A stretch of DNA of 8,614 nt from Ignavibacteria bacterium (lineage in GTDB: Bacteria > Bacteroidota > Ignavibacteria > Kapaibacteriales > UBA4661). Shown one piece after another: positions 1 to 6,342 of this stretch. Below the pieces are notes generated by a model that saw nothing but the letters and a program-made list of their open reading frames with translations, did no database searches and had not been told where the DNA came from. Made by a program: the position numbers and the translations under genes. Positions within the stretch are counted from its first letter, which is position 1. Every line of letters starts with the position of its first letter. The stretch spans positions 1 to 8,614 of the forward strand of contig JAAFHM010000189.1 of NCBI GenBank assembly GCA_013298375.1. The letters run 5' to 3'.

Positions 1-96
1 TTGTTGAAGATTCTCTGCGCGGTGTTACAATCCGGAGTCAAATACAATTCCGAGCATATTTCCATGAAGCCCGTCAAAAAAGCGATGGCTTTTTGA
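1..96 (+). CDS. C-terminal tail of a transposase, possibly IS110 family (partial)
   Basis: Frame 1 is open from the window edge to a TGA at 94-96 and gives 31 residues, beginning LLKILCAVLQSGVKYNSEHI. The pattern of a leucine-rich helix followed by V-L-x-S-G-x-x-Y/F-N/D resembles the extreme C-terminus of IS110/IS1111-type transposases (…RKLL…VLKSGKPFDP…). It sits exactly where the opposing tnpB frame loses its family resemblance, as expected if another insertion sequence landed in tnpB. The fragment is too short to be certain. Without the upstream sequence it could also be a chance open frame. The catalytic parts of the protein, if they exist, lie outside the window. Confidence 0.4.
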   Translation: MLKILCAVLQSGVKYNSEHISMKPVKKAMAF

Positions 97-121
97 AAAA
101 AGTTCTTGCCTCGGTCATAGA

Positions 122-491
122 AATCCATGGCAAATTTATCATTGGCAAGGTAGAACGAATCTCGTACACCTTTTTTCTTGAACACAGGTGCAAATGCTTC
201 TTTCCCAGCCTTTTTTTGAGAAAAATACCGCGCCCATGCGCGTTGCAAGTTTGCAAACGGCTGTGCGTGTGCGTCGCGGTGAATCTCGTGGAGCCAAGGA
301 AACTGCTCGTACTTTATGGCATTAAACTGTTTTTTCAGTTTCATGCCGCTTGGTTTCTTGCCTTGTGCGTATTCGGCATTCCACTCGGCTAACGCCCAAT
401 TCCACACAAACCGCGCTGTTCCTGCGGCTTGGCGGAAATACTGTTCTTGCGCTTCTGTCGGGTCAAGACGAAGTTGGTGAGCAAGCATCAT
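122..491 (-). pseudogene. tnpB: tnpB N-terminal fragment (IS607-type TnpB, RNA-guided nuclease remnant)
   Basis: Reading leftwards from ATG at 491-489, the frame encodes about 123 residues typical of the TnpB N-terminus: MMLAHQLRLDPTEAQEQYF, then an AGTARFVWNWALAEWN motif, KLKKQFNAIKYE, FPWLHEIHRDAHAQPFANLQ and KKGVRDSFYLANDKF. The start overlaps the tnpA stop as ATGA, and a GAGG at 502-499 lies 7 bases upstream, so translation is probably coupled to tnpA. After residue ~123 (AMD) the family pattern ends. The original frame stays open to the window edge but reads as unrelated residues. A shifted frame reads WISMTEARTFF, close to the strand that normally follows in TnpB. Nothing corresponding to the RuvC catalytic domain or zinc finger is present, so the nuclease and its guide-RNA 3' end are lost or displaced. 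Confidence 0.8.
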
Positions 492-1120
492 ATCGGTACC
501 TCGCTTTTTAGCGCCTCGTCCAGTTTTTTGCGATAGTTTCGCAAGCCATACAAACGGCTGGAAAAGCAATCCACAATCGTCATCAAGTCTTGCACCATCT
601 CTTGTTCAGGGCTGAGGCGTTCTTGATTCAGTACCAGCATCTCGCATTCATGCTGCTTGCAGTAATGTGCAAACCACTCGAAGCCGAAACGGGTCAGGCG
701 ATCGCGGTGGGCGATAATCAACGTGGAGATTTTTCCCGCACTGATTTCATCCATGAGGGCAACAAACTTGCGGCGTTCAAAATTCAGTCCACCGCCGATT
801 TCTTCGATAAAATCAACGTTTGCCAGACCTCGTGCGGTGATAAATTCTTCCAAGACGCGGCGTTGATTCTTCAAATCCGGCTTCTGTGCTGCCGACGAAA
901 CACGGCAATACGCAACAGCGCGGCGTTCCACCAGAACAGGCTTGCGCCCTTGAAATTGCAGAATGCTACTGCGCTTATAATATCGCCGATTCGTCGGTGT
1001 GCGTCCTTCGGGAACTAAGCGACCTTCGCGTTCCCAACGCTGCACCGACTTAATTGTTACACCAAGAAAGTCGGCTACTTCTCGGCTATTCATTGTGTCT
1101 TTCATTCGTCCAATATACAT
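488..1120 (-). CDS. tnpA: IS607-family transposase TnpA (serine recombinase)
   Basis: This 210-residue protein has the IS607 TnpA layout. An N-terminal MerR-like helix-turn-helix (NSREVADFLGVTIKSVQRWE, residues 11-30) is followed by a resolvase-type catalytic domain. The catalytic motif is YCRVSS at 71-76, with S75 as the expected nucleophile and R73 as its partner. The HRDRLTRFG segment (138-146) supplies the conserved R141 and R144. The family cuts and inserts DNA through a serine-DNA intermediate, with little target preference and without terminal inverted repeats. All motifs are present and the frame is intact, so the protein may be active. The ATG at 1120 gives the longest frame. Starts at 1105 or 1093 are equally possible because none has a clear ribosome site, and family similarity begins at residue 10 (MNSREV). 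Its stop overlaps the tnpB start. Confidence 0.92.
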   Translation of the reverse strand: MYIGRMKDTMNSREVADFLGVTIKSVQRWEREGRLVPEGRTPTNRRYYKRSSILQFQGRKPVLVERRAVAYCRVSSAAQKPDLKNQRRVLEEFITARGLANVDFIEEIGGGLNFERRKFVALMDEISAGKISTLIIAHRDRLTRFGFEWFAHYCKQHECEMLVLNQERLSPEQEMVQDLMTIVDCFSSRLYGLRNYRKKLDEALKSEVPI

Positions 1121-1186
1121 TATTGGGTAGTATTTTCCAACTCTAAGTCATCTCCAAAAATCCAGCAAAATTCTTCGCAAATTGCC

Positions 1187-1216
1187 TTTGTATTCTCAGA
1201 AACTTTTGTATTTTCC
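1187..1216 (+). promoter_or_regulatory. possible Bacteroidota-type promoter for the beta-barrel gene
   Basis: TTTG at 1187-1190 is followed after 18 bases by TATTTTCC at 1209-1216. This approximates the -33 TTTG / -7 TAnnTTTG promoter of Bacteroidota and lies about 50 bases before the ATG at 1268. An octamer, TTTGTATT, occurs twice 18 bases apart here (1187 and 1205), so the match may partly reflect local repetition. The assignment is tentative. Confidence 0.3.
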
Positions 1217-1267
1217 GCCTCATACAATTCACACTATTCGTTTCATGTTATTTTGGTGAGGTTCGTT

Positions 1268-1810
1268 ATGCGTAAGTTTTTCGCGGTTGTTGTTTTGAGT
1301 TTTATTGCGTCCAGTGCCGCAATATTCGCTCAATCATCGCCATTACCAGGTGGCAACCCCAATTTCAAAGCAAAAGATTTCTATGTTGGCGCACACCTTG
1401 GCTTAGGTGGTGGTTTTTATGGTGGTATTGGACCGGTTGCCAATGTAGAATATGGAGTTTTATCTAACCTCGGTGTCACCGCAAGTATTGGTTTCTTTGT
1501 AACATCAGAAAGGTATAGCAGCTATACATGGACATACACATCCATTCCTGTCATTATTGGCGCAAATTATCACTTCGACCTTTTGCGGGTAAGTAAACTT
1601 GATACATGGATTGGTCTTGGCTTGGGAAATGTTTTCGGCGGAGTATCCTCTAGTGATGCTCAGTATTCCTATTCCAGCTCTTTCGGAGGTTTTACATGGG
1701 ATGGTCGTGTAGGAGGACGTTATTATTTCTCAGACAGACTAGCCGCCAAATTGGAGTTAGGTTATTGGTCACTTGGCTACGCTCGTCTTGGCATTGATTT
1801 CAAACTTTAA
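1268..1810 (+). CDS. secreted outer-membrane beta-barrel protein, function unknown
   Basis: This 180-residue protein starts with a clear Sec signal peptide: MRK, a hydrophobic core FFAVVVLSFIASSAAIF, and likely cleavage at AIFA|Q (residues 21/22). The mature part is rich in Gly, Tyr, Phe and Ser and has alternating polar/hydrophobic strands (FYVGAHLGLGGGF, VTASIGFFV, IPVIIGANYHF, TWIGLGLGNVF, WDGRVGGRYYF, AAKLELGYWSL, ARLGIDFKL). This is the pattern of a small eight-stranded outer-membrane barrel of the OmpX/OmpW-like size class. I chose ATG 1268 over an in-frame TTG at 1253 because GTGAGG (1256-1261) lies 6 bases upstream of it and the signal peptide starts there. The gene stands alone and ends before a strong terminator. 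The specific role cannot be told; the fold assignment is fairly safe. Confidence 0.85.
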   Translation: MRKFFAVVVLSFIASSAAIFAQSSPLPGGNPNFKAKDFYVGAHLGLGGGFYGGIGPVANVEYGVLSNLGVTASIGFFVTSERYSSYTWTYTSIPVIIGANYHFDLLRVSKLDTWIGLGLGNVFGGVSSSDAQYSYSSSFGGFTWDGRVGGRYYFSDRLAAKLELGYWSLGYARLGIDFKL

Positions 1811-1865
1811 CTATCGCACAATTGCAAAATCGTACTTTCCCTAAGTGGACAAATGCGACGCACAC

Positions 1866-1896
1866 AAAAAAAACCGCCCTTGTGGCGGTTTTTTTT
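1866..1896. terminator. strong intrinsic terminator, symmetric
   Basis: A perfect stem is formed by eight A plus CCGCC (1866-1878) and GGCGG plus eight T (1884-1896), with a 5-base loop CTTGT. It lies 55 bases after the stop of the beta-barrel gene and ends its transcript. Because the A-run mirrors the T-run, it could also stop transcription arriving from the right, including read-through from the leftward flippase gene. Confidence 0.92.
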
Positions 1897-2133
1897 ATGC
1901 TAAAGCGTTGTGATGGTGAATTTCCGGTGAGTAGGGGGTTGTTCAATCGTGCGAATTCAATGCGTGAAAGCGAAGCAGGATATGTGTGATAGCGTAATAC
2001 GGGAATATCAATCTATTTTGATGCCAAATTTTTTCGTTATTATTTACCAACAACTTACAAAAAAATCAAATTTTATCCTCAAAAAAACACTCACAAAACG
2101 TGTATCAAAAACTCTCATTTCTGCTATAACCTC
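1897..2133. other. intergenic region with no supported gene
   Basis: This AT-rich stretch separates the terminator from the flippase stop codon. A rightward open frame of 91 codons begins at 1949, but it has low-complexity composition, no recognisable domain or ribosome site, and runs about 90 bases into the flippase gene on the other strand, so I do not call it. Near 2084-2105, on the leftward strand, ACAC and GTGT flank a short loop before a T-run. This could be a weak flippase terminator. The decamer TTTTGATACA (leftward strand, 2110-2101) recurs upstream of the flippase. Confidence 0.6.
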
Positions 2134-3648
2134 TCATGTTGGAGTATTTTGTTTGCTTGAAAGGTTTAAGAGTGCTGCTTCTTCGCTTTTGAAAAAGCCT
2201 AATGCCAGAAGAAAAAGCGGATAGACCAGTATCCATGCGCATCGCGCCAGAAACCCGCTTCCGAGTGCCATTCCCTTGGTGCTGAAAATTGCCACAACAA
2301 AAATCGCTAAACAGAGGCTTACCGCAAGAGCCACTCGTCGCCATTCATAGCGAAGCGGGTAGATTTTGCGCGTCAGGCGGTACATCTGCGCAGCACTCAG
2401 CATATATGCGCCCAAGGTTGCCCATGCCGCTCCCCAAATGCCATACTGAGGAATCAGCAAAAAATTCAGCCCAATATTCGCCAGCGCCGCCATGCCAGTG
2501 ATTCTTGGTAAGTATTTGGTTCGTTTGCGAATATAGACGCAGGCAGCAAAATTTGCATACAAACCGTTGAAATAATATGCTCCCAAAACAATCGGAATCA
2601 TCGAAAGACCGCTCCAATACGCCGAATTGACAAAGCGCCCGCCTAGAAACGGCATTCTGACGAGGTATTCTATCAGTAAACTCGCTGCTAAAAACACGAT
2701 ACCGCAAACAACCGTGAAATACGTCAGCACCCGCGCTAACATTGCGTGTGTAGCGCGTCGCTGCTTGCGTGAGGCAGGGCGAGAGGTCTCGCGCAAATAG
2801 AAAGGCTTCCACGCATATTCAAACACCGTCACAGCAAGCATCATCGGTATTCCCAAGCGATAATTTGCTTGGTACAGCCCTATTGAGGCGCTATCAACAA
2901 ATATTTTCAAAATAGGGCGGTCAATCACTTGCAGCATCATTGCTGAAAATGCTGCCGGAACCGTCGGCAATCCGAAACGCCATAGATCGCGGAAAAGCGC
3001 GGCATCAAAGGAAATTCTGCCCCGAAAAACATACCGTGCAAACTCTGGCAATACCAGCAAAACTCCGGCAAACGACGAGAGCAACCCTGCTAAAAAAATA
3101 CCCCGAATCCCCATTTGCATTTTCACGACCAGAACCAGATTGGCAACCACACTGAACAGAATCACACTGAATTTCAATGCCGCAAAACGCTTTGAGCGGG
3201 ATTCCATGCGAAGTGCAGCAAACGGCACCAAGACAAGTGCATCAAAAAAGGCAATGAGAGCAGCATATATCAGCATTGGGGCGATATGGCGCAAACCCAA
3301 CACTGAAGCAAATTTTTCTGGGAAGGCGCATAGAATCAATGTTGCGGCTGTACTAATGACGGCAATACCCATTTGTGCATGAGCAAAGACGCTACGGTTA
3401 TGCTCGATGGATTCAATGCTTTTGCTGTCGCTGCGAAAAAATTTGAAAAAGGCAGAATCAAAACCACACGAATACACAACATTGACAAACGCAATCATCG
3501 CATAAAGATACGCCGTGTCACCGAGTTCTGCTTGAGTGACATAGTTCGTGTAAATTGGCGTAAGCAGAAACGTTAGAAACCGTCCCAAGATAGTGCTGAT
3601 GCCGTATATGGCGGTATCGGAAGCAAGTGAGCGGAGTTTGGCAAGCAT
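2134..3648 (-). CDS. polysaccharide/lipid-linked oligosaccharide flippase (Wzx/MOP superfamily)
   Basis: This 504-residue, very hydrophobic protein has about a dozen or more predicted membrane helices. The N-terminus (LRSLASDTAIYGISTILGRF, then LTPIYTNYVTQAELGDTAYL) is characteristic of polysaccharide biosynthesis/export proteins of the MOP superfamily (PF01943/PF13440 type). Such proteins flip undecaprenyl-linked sugar repeat units across the inner membrane for O-antigen, capsule or exopolysaccharide. A second repeat-like half begins near residues 225-260 (RFGLPTVPAAFSAMMLQVIDRPIL…IGLYQANYRLG), also typical. Length fits the family (about 420-520). The ATG at 3648 is the first in the frame; no clear Shine-Dalgarno sequence precedes it. 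There are no glycosyltransferase or polymerase genes next to it, so the substrate is unknown. MurJ is a relative but its usual motifs are not evident. Confidence 0.9.
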   Translation of the reverse strand: MLAKLRSLASDTAIYGISTILGRFLTFLLTPIYTNYVTQAELGDTAYLYAMIAFVNVVYSCGFDSAFFKFFRSDSKSIESIEHNRSVFAHAQMGIAVISTAATLILCAFPEKFASVLGLRHIAPMLIYAALIAFFDALVLVPFAALRMESRSKRFAALKFSVILFSVVANLVLVVKMQMGIRGIFLAGLLSSFAGVLLVLPEFARYVFRGRISFDAALFRDLWRFGLPTVPAAFSAMMLQVIDRPILKIFVDSASIGLYQANYRLGIPMMLAVTVFEYAWKPFYLRETSRPASRKQRRATHAMLARVLTYFTVVCGIVFLAASLLIEYLVRMPFLGGRFVNSAYWSGLSMIPIVLGAYYFNGLYANFAACVYIRKRTKYLPRITGMAALANIGLNFLLIPQYGIWGAAWATLGAYMLSAAQMYRLTRKIYPLRYEWRRVALAVSLCLAIFVVAIFSTKGMALGSGFLARCAWILVYPLFLLALGFFKSEEAALLNLSSKQNTPT

Positions 3649-3694
3649 AAACGGTTGTTCGGTAACTCAACAAAAATGTGACGAATCCGTGAAT

Positions 3695-3737
3695 ATACAC
3701 GATTTTGATACAATCTTTCGGGTCAAAATCCGTGTAT
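3695..3737. promoter_or_regulatory. inverted repeat in the flippase/amidotransferase divergent region
   Basis: ATACACGATTTTGA (3695-3708) is the reverse complement of TCAAAATCCGTGTAT (3723-3737) apart from one extra base, with a 14-base loop. It sits in the 145-bp gap between two divergent starts (3648 and 3794). It could be an operator bound by a dimeric regulator or a leader hairpin. No regulator is encoded nearby. Confidence 0.45.
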
Positions 3738-3787
3738 GCGAGAAATCTTCTTCTGTTTGCATCAACAATTTTTTGATACATTCCTTC
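3703..3787 (+). repeat. 17-bp direct repeat, two copies 68 bp apart
   Basis: TTTTGATACAATCTTTC (3703-3719) and TTTTGATACATTCCTTC (3771-3787) match at 15 of 17 positions. The second copy ends 6 bases before the amidotransferase ATG and the first overlaps the inverted repeat. The shared decamer also occurs on the other strand at 2101-2110, after the flippase gene. The copies may be regulator sites, promoter-like elements or remnants of a local duplication. Confidence 0.5.
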
Positions 3788-3793
3788 AACACT

Positions 3794-4510
3794 ATGAAAA
3801 TCGGCATTTCCAAAGCAAGTGGTTCACCAAATTATGAAAAGTATGAAGAGTGGCTTCGCGCTGCCGATACAAGCGTCGAGTGCATTGACCTTTCCCTCGT
3901 CCCCATGCCACAAGCCTCTACGGTCTTGGAATCGTGCATGGGACTTGTGCTAACGGGCGGTCCCGATGTGCATCCGGCACGATATGGCAAAGCAGACGAA
4001 CTTACGCGCTGTTACGTGGACAATGAGCGCGATGACTTTGAATTGGCGCTCTATGCAAAAGCGAAAGAAATGAAAATGCCTGTTTTGGCGGTCTGTCGGG
4101 GTGCGCAGTTGGTCAATGTTGCCGAAGGCGGTACGCTTGTGGTTGACATTCCAACGGATACCAACGCAACCAATGAACACGCCCGTTTGAACGAGAAGGA
4201 TGGCGAACATCGTGTTCGCTTGGAATCAGGTTCAATTTTGATGAAAATTACGGGCGATATTGAAGGCGATATCAATAGCGCCCACCACCAAGCCGTAGAG
4301 CGCACGGGCGAAGGCTTGCGCATTAGTGCGGTCTCCGACGATGGCATTAACGAGGCTATCGAATGGAATGATTTCACGGGCAAGCCATTTTTTCTGGGTG
4401 TACAGTGGCATCCTGAGCGGATGAATTACGCAAACCCGCTTTCTATCAATATCGCCCGCCACTTTCTTTTTGAAGCAGAATCCTACAAAGCGCTGTTGTA
4501 TCGTGCTTGA
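3794..4510 (+). CDS. class I glutamine amidotransferase-like hydrolase (peptidase C26, PuuD-like)
   Basis: This 238-residue protein is of the gamma-glutamyl-gamma-aminobutyrate hydrolase (PuuD) type. LVLTGGPDVHPARYG (51-65) matches the family's L-x-G-G-x-D-V-x-P-x-x-Y segment. VLAVCRGAQLVNVAEGGTL (97-115) is the nucleophile elbow with Cys101. INSAHHQAV (160-168) and VQWHPE (203-208) supply the remaining conserved histidines, with His206 and Glu208 completing the Cys-His-Glu triad. Relatives hydrolyse gamma-glutamyl amide bonds, in E. coli during putrescine breakdown. No other putrescine or glutamyl-ligase gene is near, so the substrate is open. The frame extends upstream to 3593, but that part overlaps the flippase start and is not protein-like. 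ATG 3794 gives the canonical MKIGIS start. No clear ribosome site is visible. Confidence 0.88.
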   Translation: MKIGISKASGSPNYEKYEEWLRAADTSVECIDLSLVPMPQASTVLESCMGLVLTGGPDVHPARYGKADELTRCYVDNERDDFELALYAKAKEMKMPVLAVCRGAQLVNVAEGGTLVVDIPTDTNATNEHARLNEKDGEHRVRLESGSILMKITGDIEGDINSAHHQAVERTGEGLRISAVSDDGINEAIEWNDFTGKPFFLGVQWHPERMNYANPLSINIARHFLFEAESYKALLYRA

Positions 4511-4576
4511 ACGGGTTTCGGCAGGGCGCGGCAAAAAAATCTTTGCGTAAGTGTATGACTGTTTACACATTTTTTG

Positions 4577-4584
4577 TATTTTTG
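4577..4584 (+). promoter_or_regulatory. possible -7 promoter box before the DUF3127 gene
   Basis: TATTTTTG fits the Bacteroidota TAnnTTTG -7 consensus and lies 57 bases before the ATG. A well-placed -33 TTTG is not evident, only a weak GTATG about 20 bases upstream, so this is tentative. Confidence 0.3.
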
Positions 4585-4641
4585 CCGCTCAGATGCTAAT
4601 TATTTCTTTTTTCTTGTTTTAACTCTCTCGAAGGATTTTCC

Positions 4642-5016
4642 ATGTTGTATGAAGCATTCGGCAAATTACACGCCTTGTTCGATGAACAGCAAATAACAGA
4701 AAAATTTCGCAAACGTGAATTTGTCGTTGAAATTGAGGACGGCAACTATCCCCAATTTGTCAAATTTCAACTTACGCAGGATAAATGTTCAGCATTGAAC
4801 TCATTCCAAAAAGGCGATAAAATCAAGGTCGTTTTTGGTCTCTCCGGACGCGAAGGCAAAACCCGCGACGGCAATACCGTCTATTTCACCAACTTGGGCG
4901 CATGGAAGCTGGAAAAGATTGATGGAGGCGCTCCCGCCGCATCAGCACCAAGCCGTTCCGCCGCCGCGAGCAGCAGCGATGCTCCTGCGCCAGACGATGA
5001 CGATATTCCATTCTAA
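4642..5016 (+). CDS. DUF3127 domain protein with SSB-like acidic tail
   Basis: This 124-residue protein matches the DUF3127 family of Bacteroidota/Chlorobiota. Residues 1-92 carry the domain: GKLHALFDEQQITEKFRKREFVVE, then YPQFVKFQLTQDKC, LNSFQKGDKIKVVFGLSGRE and YFTNLGAWKLEKI. The strand pattern is compatible with an OB fold like that of single-stranded DNA-binding proteins. Residues 95-117 form a flexible Ala/Ser/Pro linker. The C-terminus, DDDDIPF, looks like the acidic tip that SSB uses to recruit repair and replication partners. A DNA-binding role is inferred from these features; the biochemical function of the family is not something I can state as established. AAGGA at 4631-4635 lies 6 bases before the ATG, one of the better ribosome sites in the window. 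A strong terminator follows, so it is probably a single-gene transcript. Confidence 0.87.
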   Translation: MLYEAFGKLHALFDEQQITEKFRKREFVVEIEDGNYPQFVKFQLTQDKCSALNSFQKGDKIKVVFGLSGREGKTRDGNTVYFTNLGAWKLEKIDGGAPAASAPSRSAAASSSDAPAPDDDDIPF

Positions 5017-5037
5017 GACGCTTTCTCCAAAGTCAGC

Positions 5038-5080
5038 AAGACAGGAAACCCGCACTATGACGGCGTTTCCTGTCTTTTTT
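5038..5080 (+). terminator. intrinsic terminator of the DUF3127 gene
   Basis: A 12-bp perfect stem pairs AAGACAGGAAAC (5038-5049) with GTTTCCTGTCTT (5065-5076). It can be extended inward by CCG/CGG past a one-base bulge and is followed by a T-run to 5080. It starts 22 bases after the stop codon. Confidence 0.9.
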
Positions 5081-5122
5081 ATTTCCGTTCTGCCGTAATT
5101 GCTCAGGTATGCCGCCAAAAAC

Positions 5123-5222
5123 ATCCACGAATCGCACGAATTGACACGAATCAAGAACAATTTTTTTGAACAATAGTTCGCTCAGACCTCCTAATTTGTG
5201 GGGATTCGTGTGATTCGTGGAT
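5123..5222. repeat. ATTCGTG-based inverted repeat upstream of murB
   Basis: ATCCACGAATCGCACGAAT (5123-5141) and ATTCGTGTGATTCGTGGAT (5204-5222) are reverse complements with one mismatch, separated by 62 bases. Each arm is itself built of the heptamer ATTCGTG or its complement CACGAAT (5126, 5135, 5145, then 5204 and 5213) at 9-10 base spacing. The right arm ends 64 bases before the murB ATG. It may be a dispersed palindromic repeat of the REP/MITE type or a structured leader. No open frame is supported between 5017 and 5286. Confidence 0.75.
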
Positions 5223-5286
5223 AATTTTCGGTATCCAACCAGCCACATTCCGCTTTATTTCTGTTTCACAGCAACATCCTTTCCCG

Positions 5287-6333
5287 ATGATTATTCAGCA
5301 CAATATTTCGCTCAAACCCTACAACACCTTTGGTATCGCAGCAACGGCGAATGCTTTTTGCACCGTGACAAGCATGGACGACCTCGACTATCTTTTTCAG
5401 CACCATCATCTAAACGCCCCAAACACTCGTATTCTTGGCGGCGGCAGCAATATTTTGCTGACCCAAAATCTTGATGCTTTGGTCGTGCAGCTATCGCTCA
5501 AAGGAATCAGTATCACCCGTGAGGATGCAGACACAGTTGATATTGAAGTTGCCGCCGGAGAACGTTGGGACGATGTAGTGCAGTATGCCGTAAGCCAGAA
5601 CTGGGGTGGTGTGGAGAACCTTTCACTTATTCCGGGAAGTGCGGGTGCTGCTCCGGTTCAGAATATCGGCGCGTATGGCGTAGAACTAAAAGATGTTGTT
5701 GTCTGTGTGAAAGGAATGGTGCGATCCACAGGGGAAATGCGTGAGATTTCCGCCAAGGAATGTGCATTTGCTTACCGAGACAGCATTTTCAAGCATGATT
5801 TACGCGATGCCTACGTGATTACGTCCGTTGTGATGCGCCTTATGAAAAGCCCCGGCGCAGATGATCTTCATTGCGATTATGGCGCATTACGTCAAGAATT
5901 GGCGCAACTTTTTCCGACTACAAAGCCTGATAAATACACCGTTTCGCACGTACGCGAGGCAGTGTGCGTGATTCGCCGCAGCAAACTCCCCGACCCCGCC
6001 ATTATCGGCAATGCTGGTAGCTTTTTCAAAAACCCCGAAGTGTCATCGGAAGAATTTGCCCGTATCAAAAGCCTTTACCCCGATGTTCCCTTCTTTCCTG
6101 CCAAAGCAAACACGGTAAAAATTCCCGCCGGATGGATGATTGAACAGTGCGCTTGGAAAGGCAAACGCTTGTCGCTTGACAGCGACGCGGCTGTTCACGA
6201 TAAACAAGCATTAGTTCTCGTGAATCACGGCGCGGCAAACGGCTCGGAAATTCTGGCGCTTGCAGAGAAGATTCGTGCGTCGGTTGAGGAGCGTTTTGGC
6301 GTTCGCTTGGAGATGGAAGTAAACACTTGGTAA
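5287..6333 (+). CDS. murB: UDP-N-acetylenolpyruvoylglucosamine reductase MurB (type I)
   Basis: This 348-residue cytoplasmic FAD enzyme makes UDP-N-acetylmuramate from UDP-GlcNAc-enolpyruvate with NADPH, the second committed step of peptidoglycan synthesis. The N-terminus SLKPYNTFGI (8-17) and LGGGSNILL (50-58) belong to the FAD-binding domain, with IPGSAGAAPVQNIGAYG (115-131) as the second flavin motif. YRDSIFK (163-169) gives the conserved Arg164. GNAGSFFKNP (241-250) holds Ser245, the likely proton donor to the flavin-reduced intermediate (E. coli Ser229). LEMEV (341-345) holds Glu344, matching E. coli Glu325. The Tyr-containing loop and overall length are those of the E. coli-like type I form. 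The protein ends four residues after Glu344, without the tail seen in E. coli. Start ATG 5287 fits the family N-terminus; the ribosome site is weak. It stands away from any mur/fts cluster. Confidence 0.97.
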   Translation: MIIQHNISLKPYNTFGIAATANAFCTVTSMDDLDYLFQHHHLNAPNTRILGGGSNILLTQNLDALVVQLSLKGISITREDADTVDIEVAAGERWDDVVQYAVSQNWGGVENLSLIPGSAGAAPVQNIGAYGVELKDVVVCVKGMVRSTGEMREISAKECAFAYRDSIFKHDLRDAYVITSVVMRLMKSPGADDLHCDYGALRQELAQLFPTTKPDKYTVSHVREAVCVIRRSKLPDPAIIGNAGSFFKNPEVSSEEFARIKSLYPDVPFFPAKANTVKIPAGWMIEQCAWKGKRLSLDSDAAVHDKQALVLVNHGAANGSEILALAEKIRASVEERFGVRLEMEVNTW

Positions 6334-6342
6334 AAAGAGTGT

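Noticed and set aside
1..490. Guide RNA (omega RNA) of the tnpB element
   Set aside because: It would lie at the 3' end of tnpB and the adjoining element end, which are missing from the truncated copy.
590..1018. Rightward 142-codon frame within tnpA
   Set aside because: Antisense to the intact IS607 transposase with no recognisable features.
1949..2224. Rightward open frame of 91 codons after the terminator
   Set aside because: No domain, no ribosome site, biased low-complexity composition, and about 90 bases overlap the well-supported flippase gene on the other strand.
3593..3793. N-terminal extension of the amidotransferase frame
   Set aside because: It overlaps the flippase start, is not protein-like, and the family N-terminus begins exactly at MKIGIS (3794).
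4532..4546. Possible GCAAA/TTTGC hairpin after the amidotransferase gene
   Set aside because: Only a 5-bp AT-rich stem with no following T-run; not convincing as a terminator.
5123..5222. CRISPR-like array in the ATTCGTG repeats
   Set aside because: Units are only 7 bp, change orientation and have 2-3 base gaps; no spacers or cas genes.
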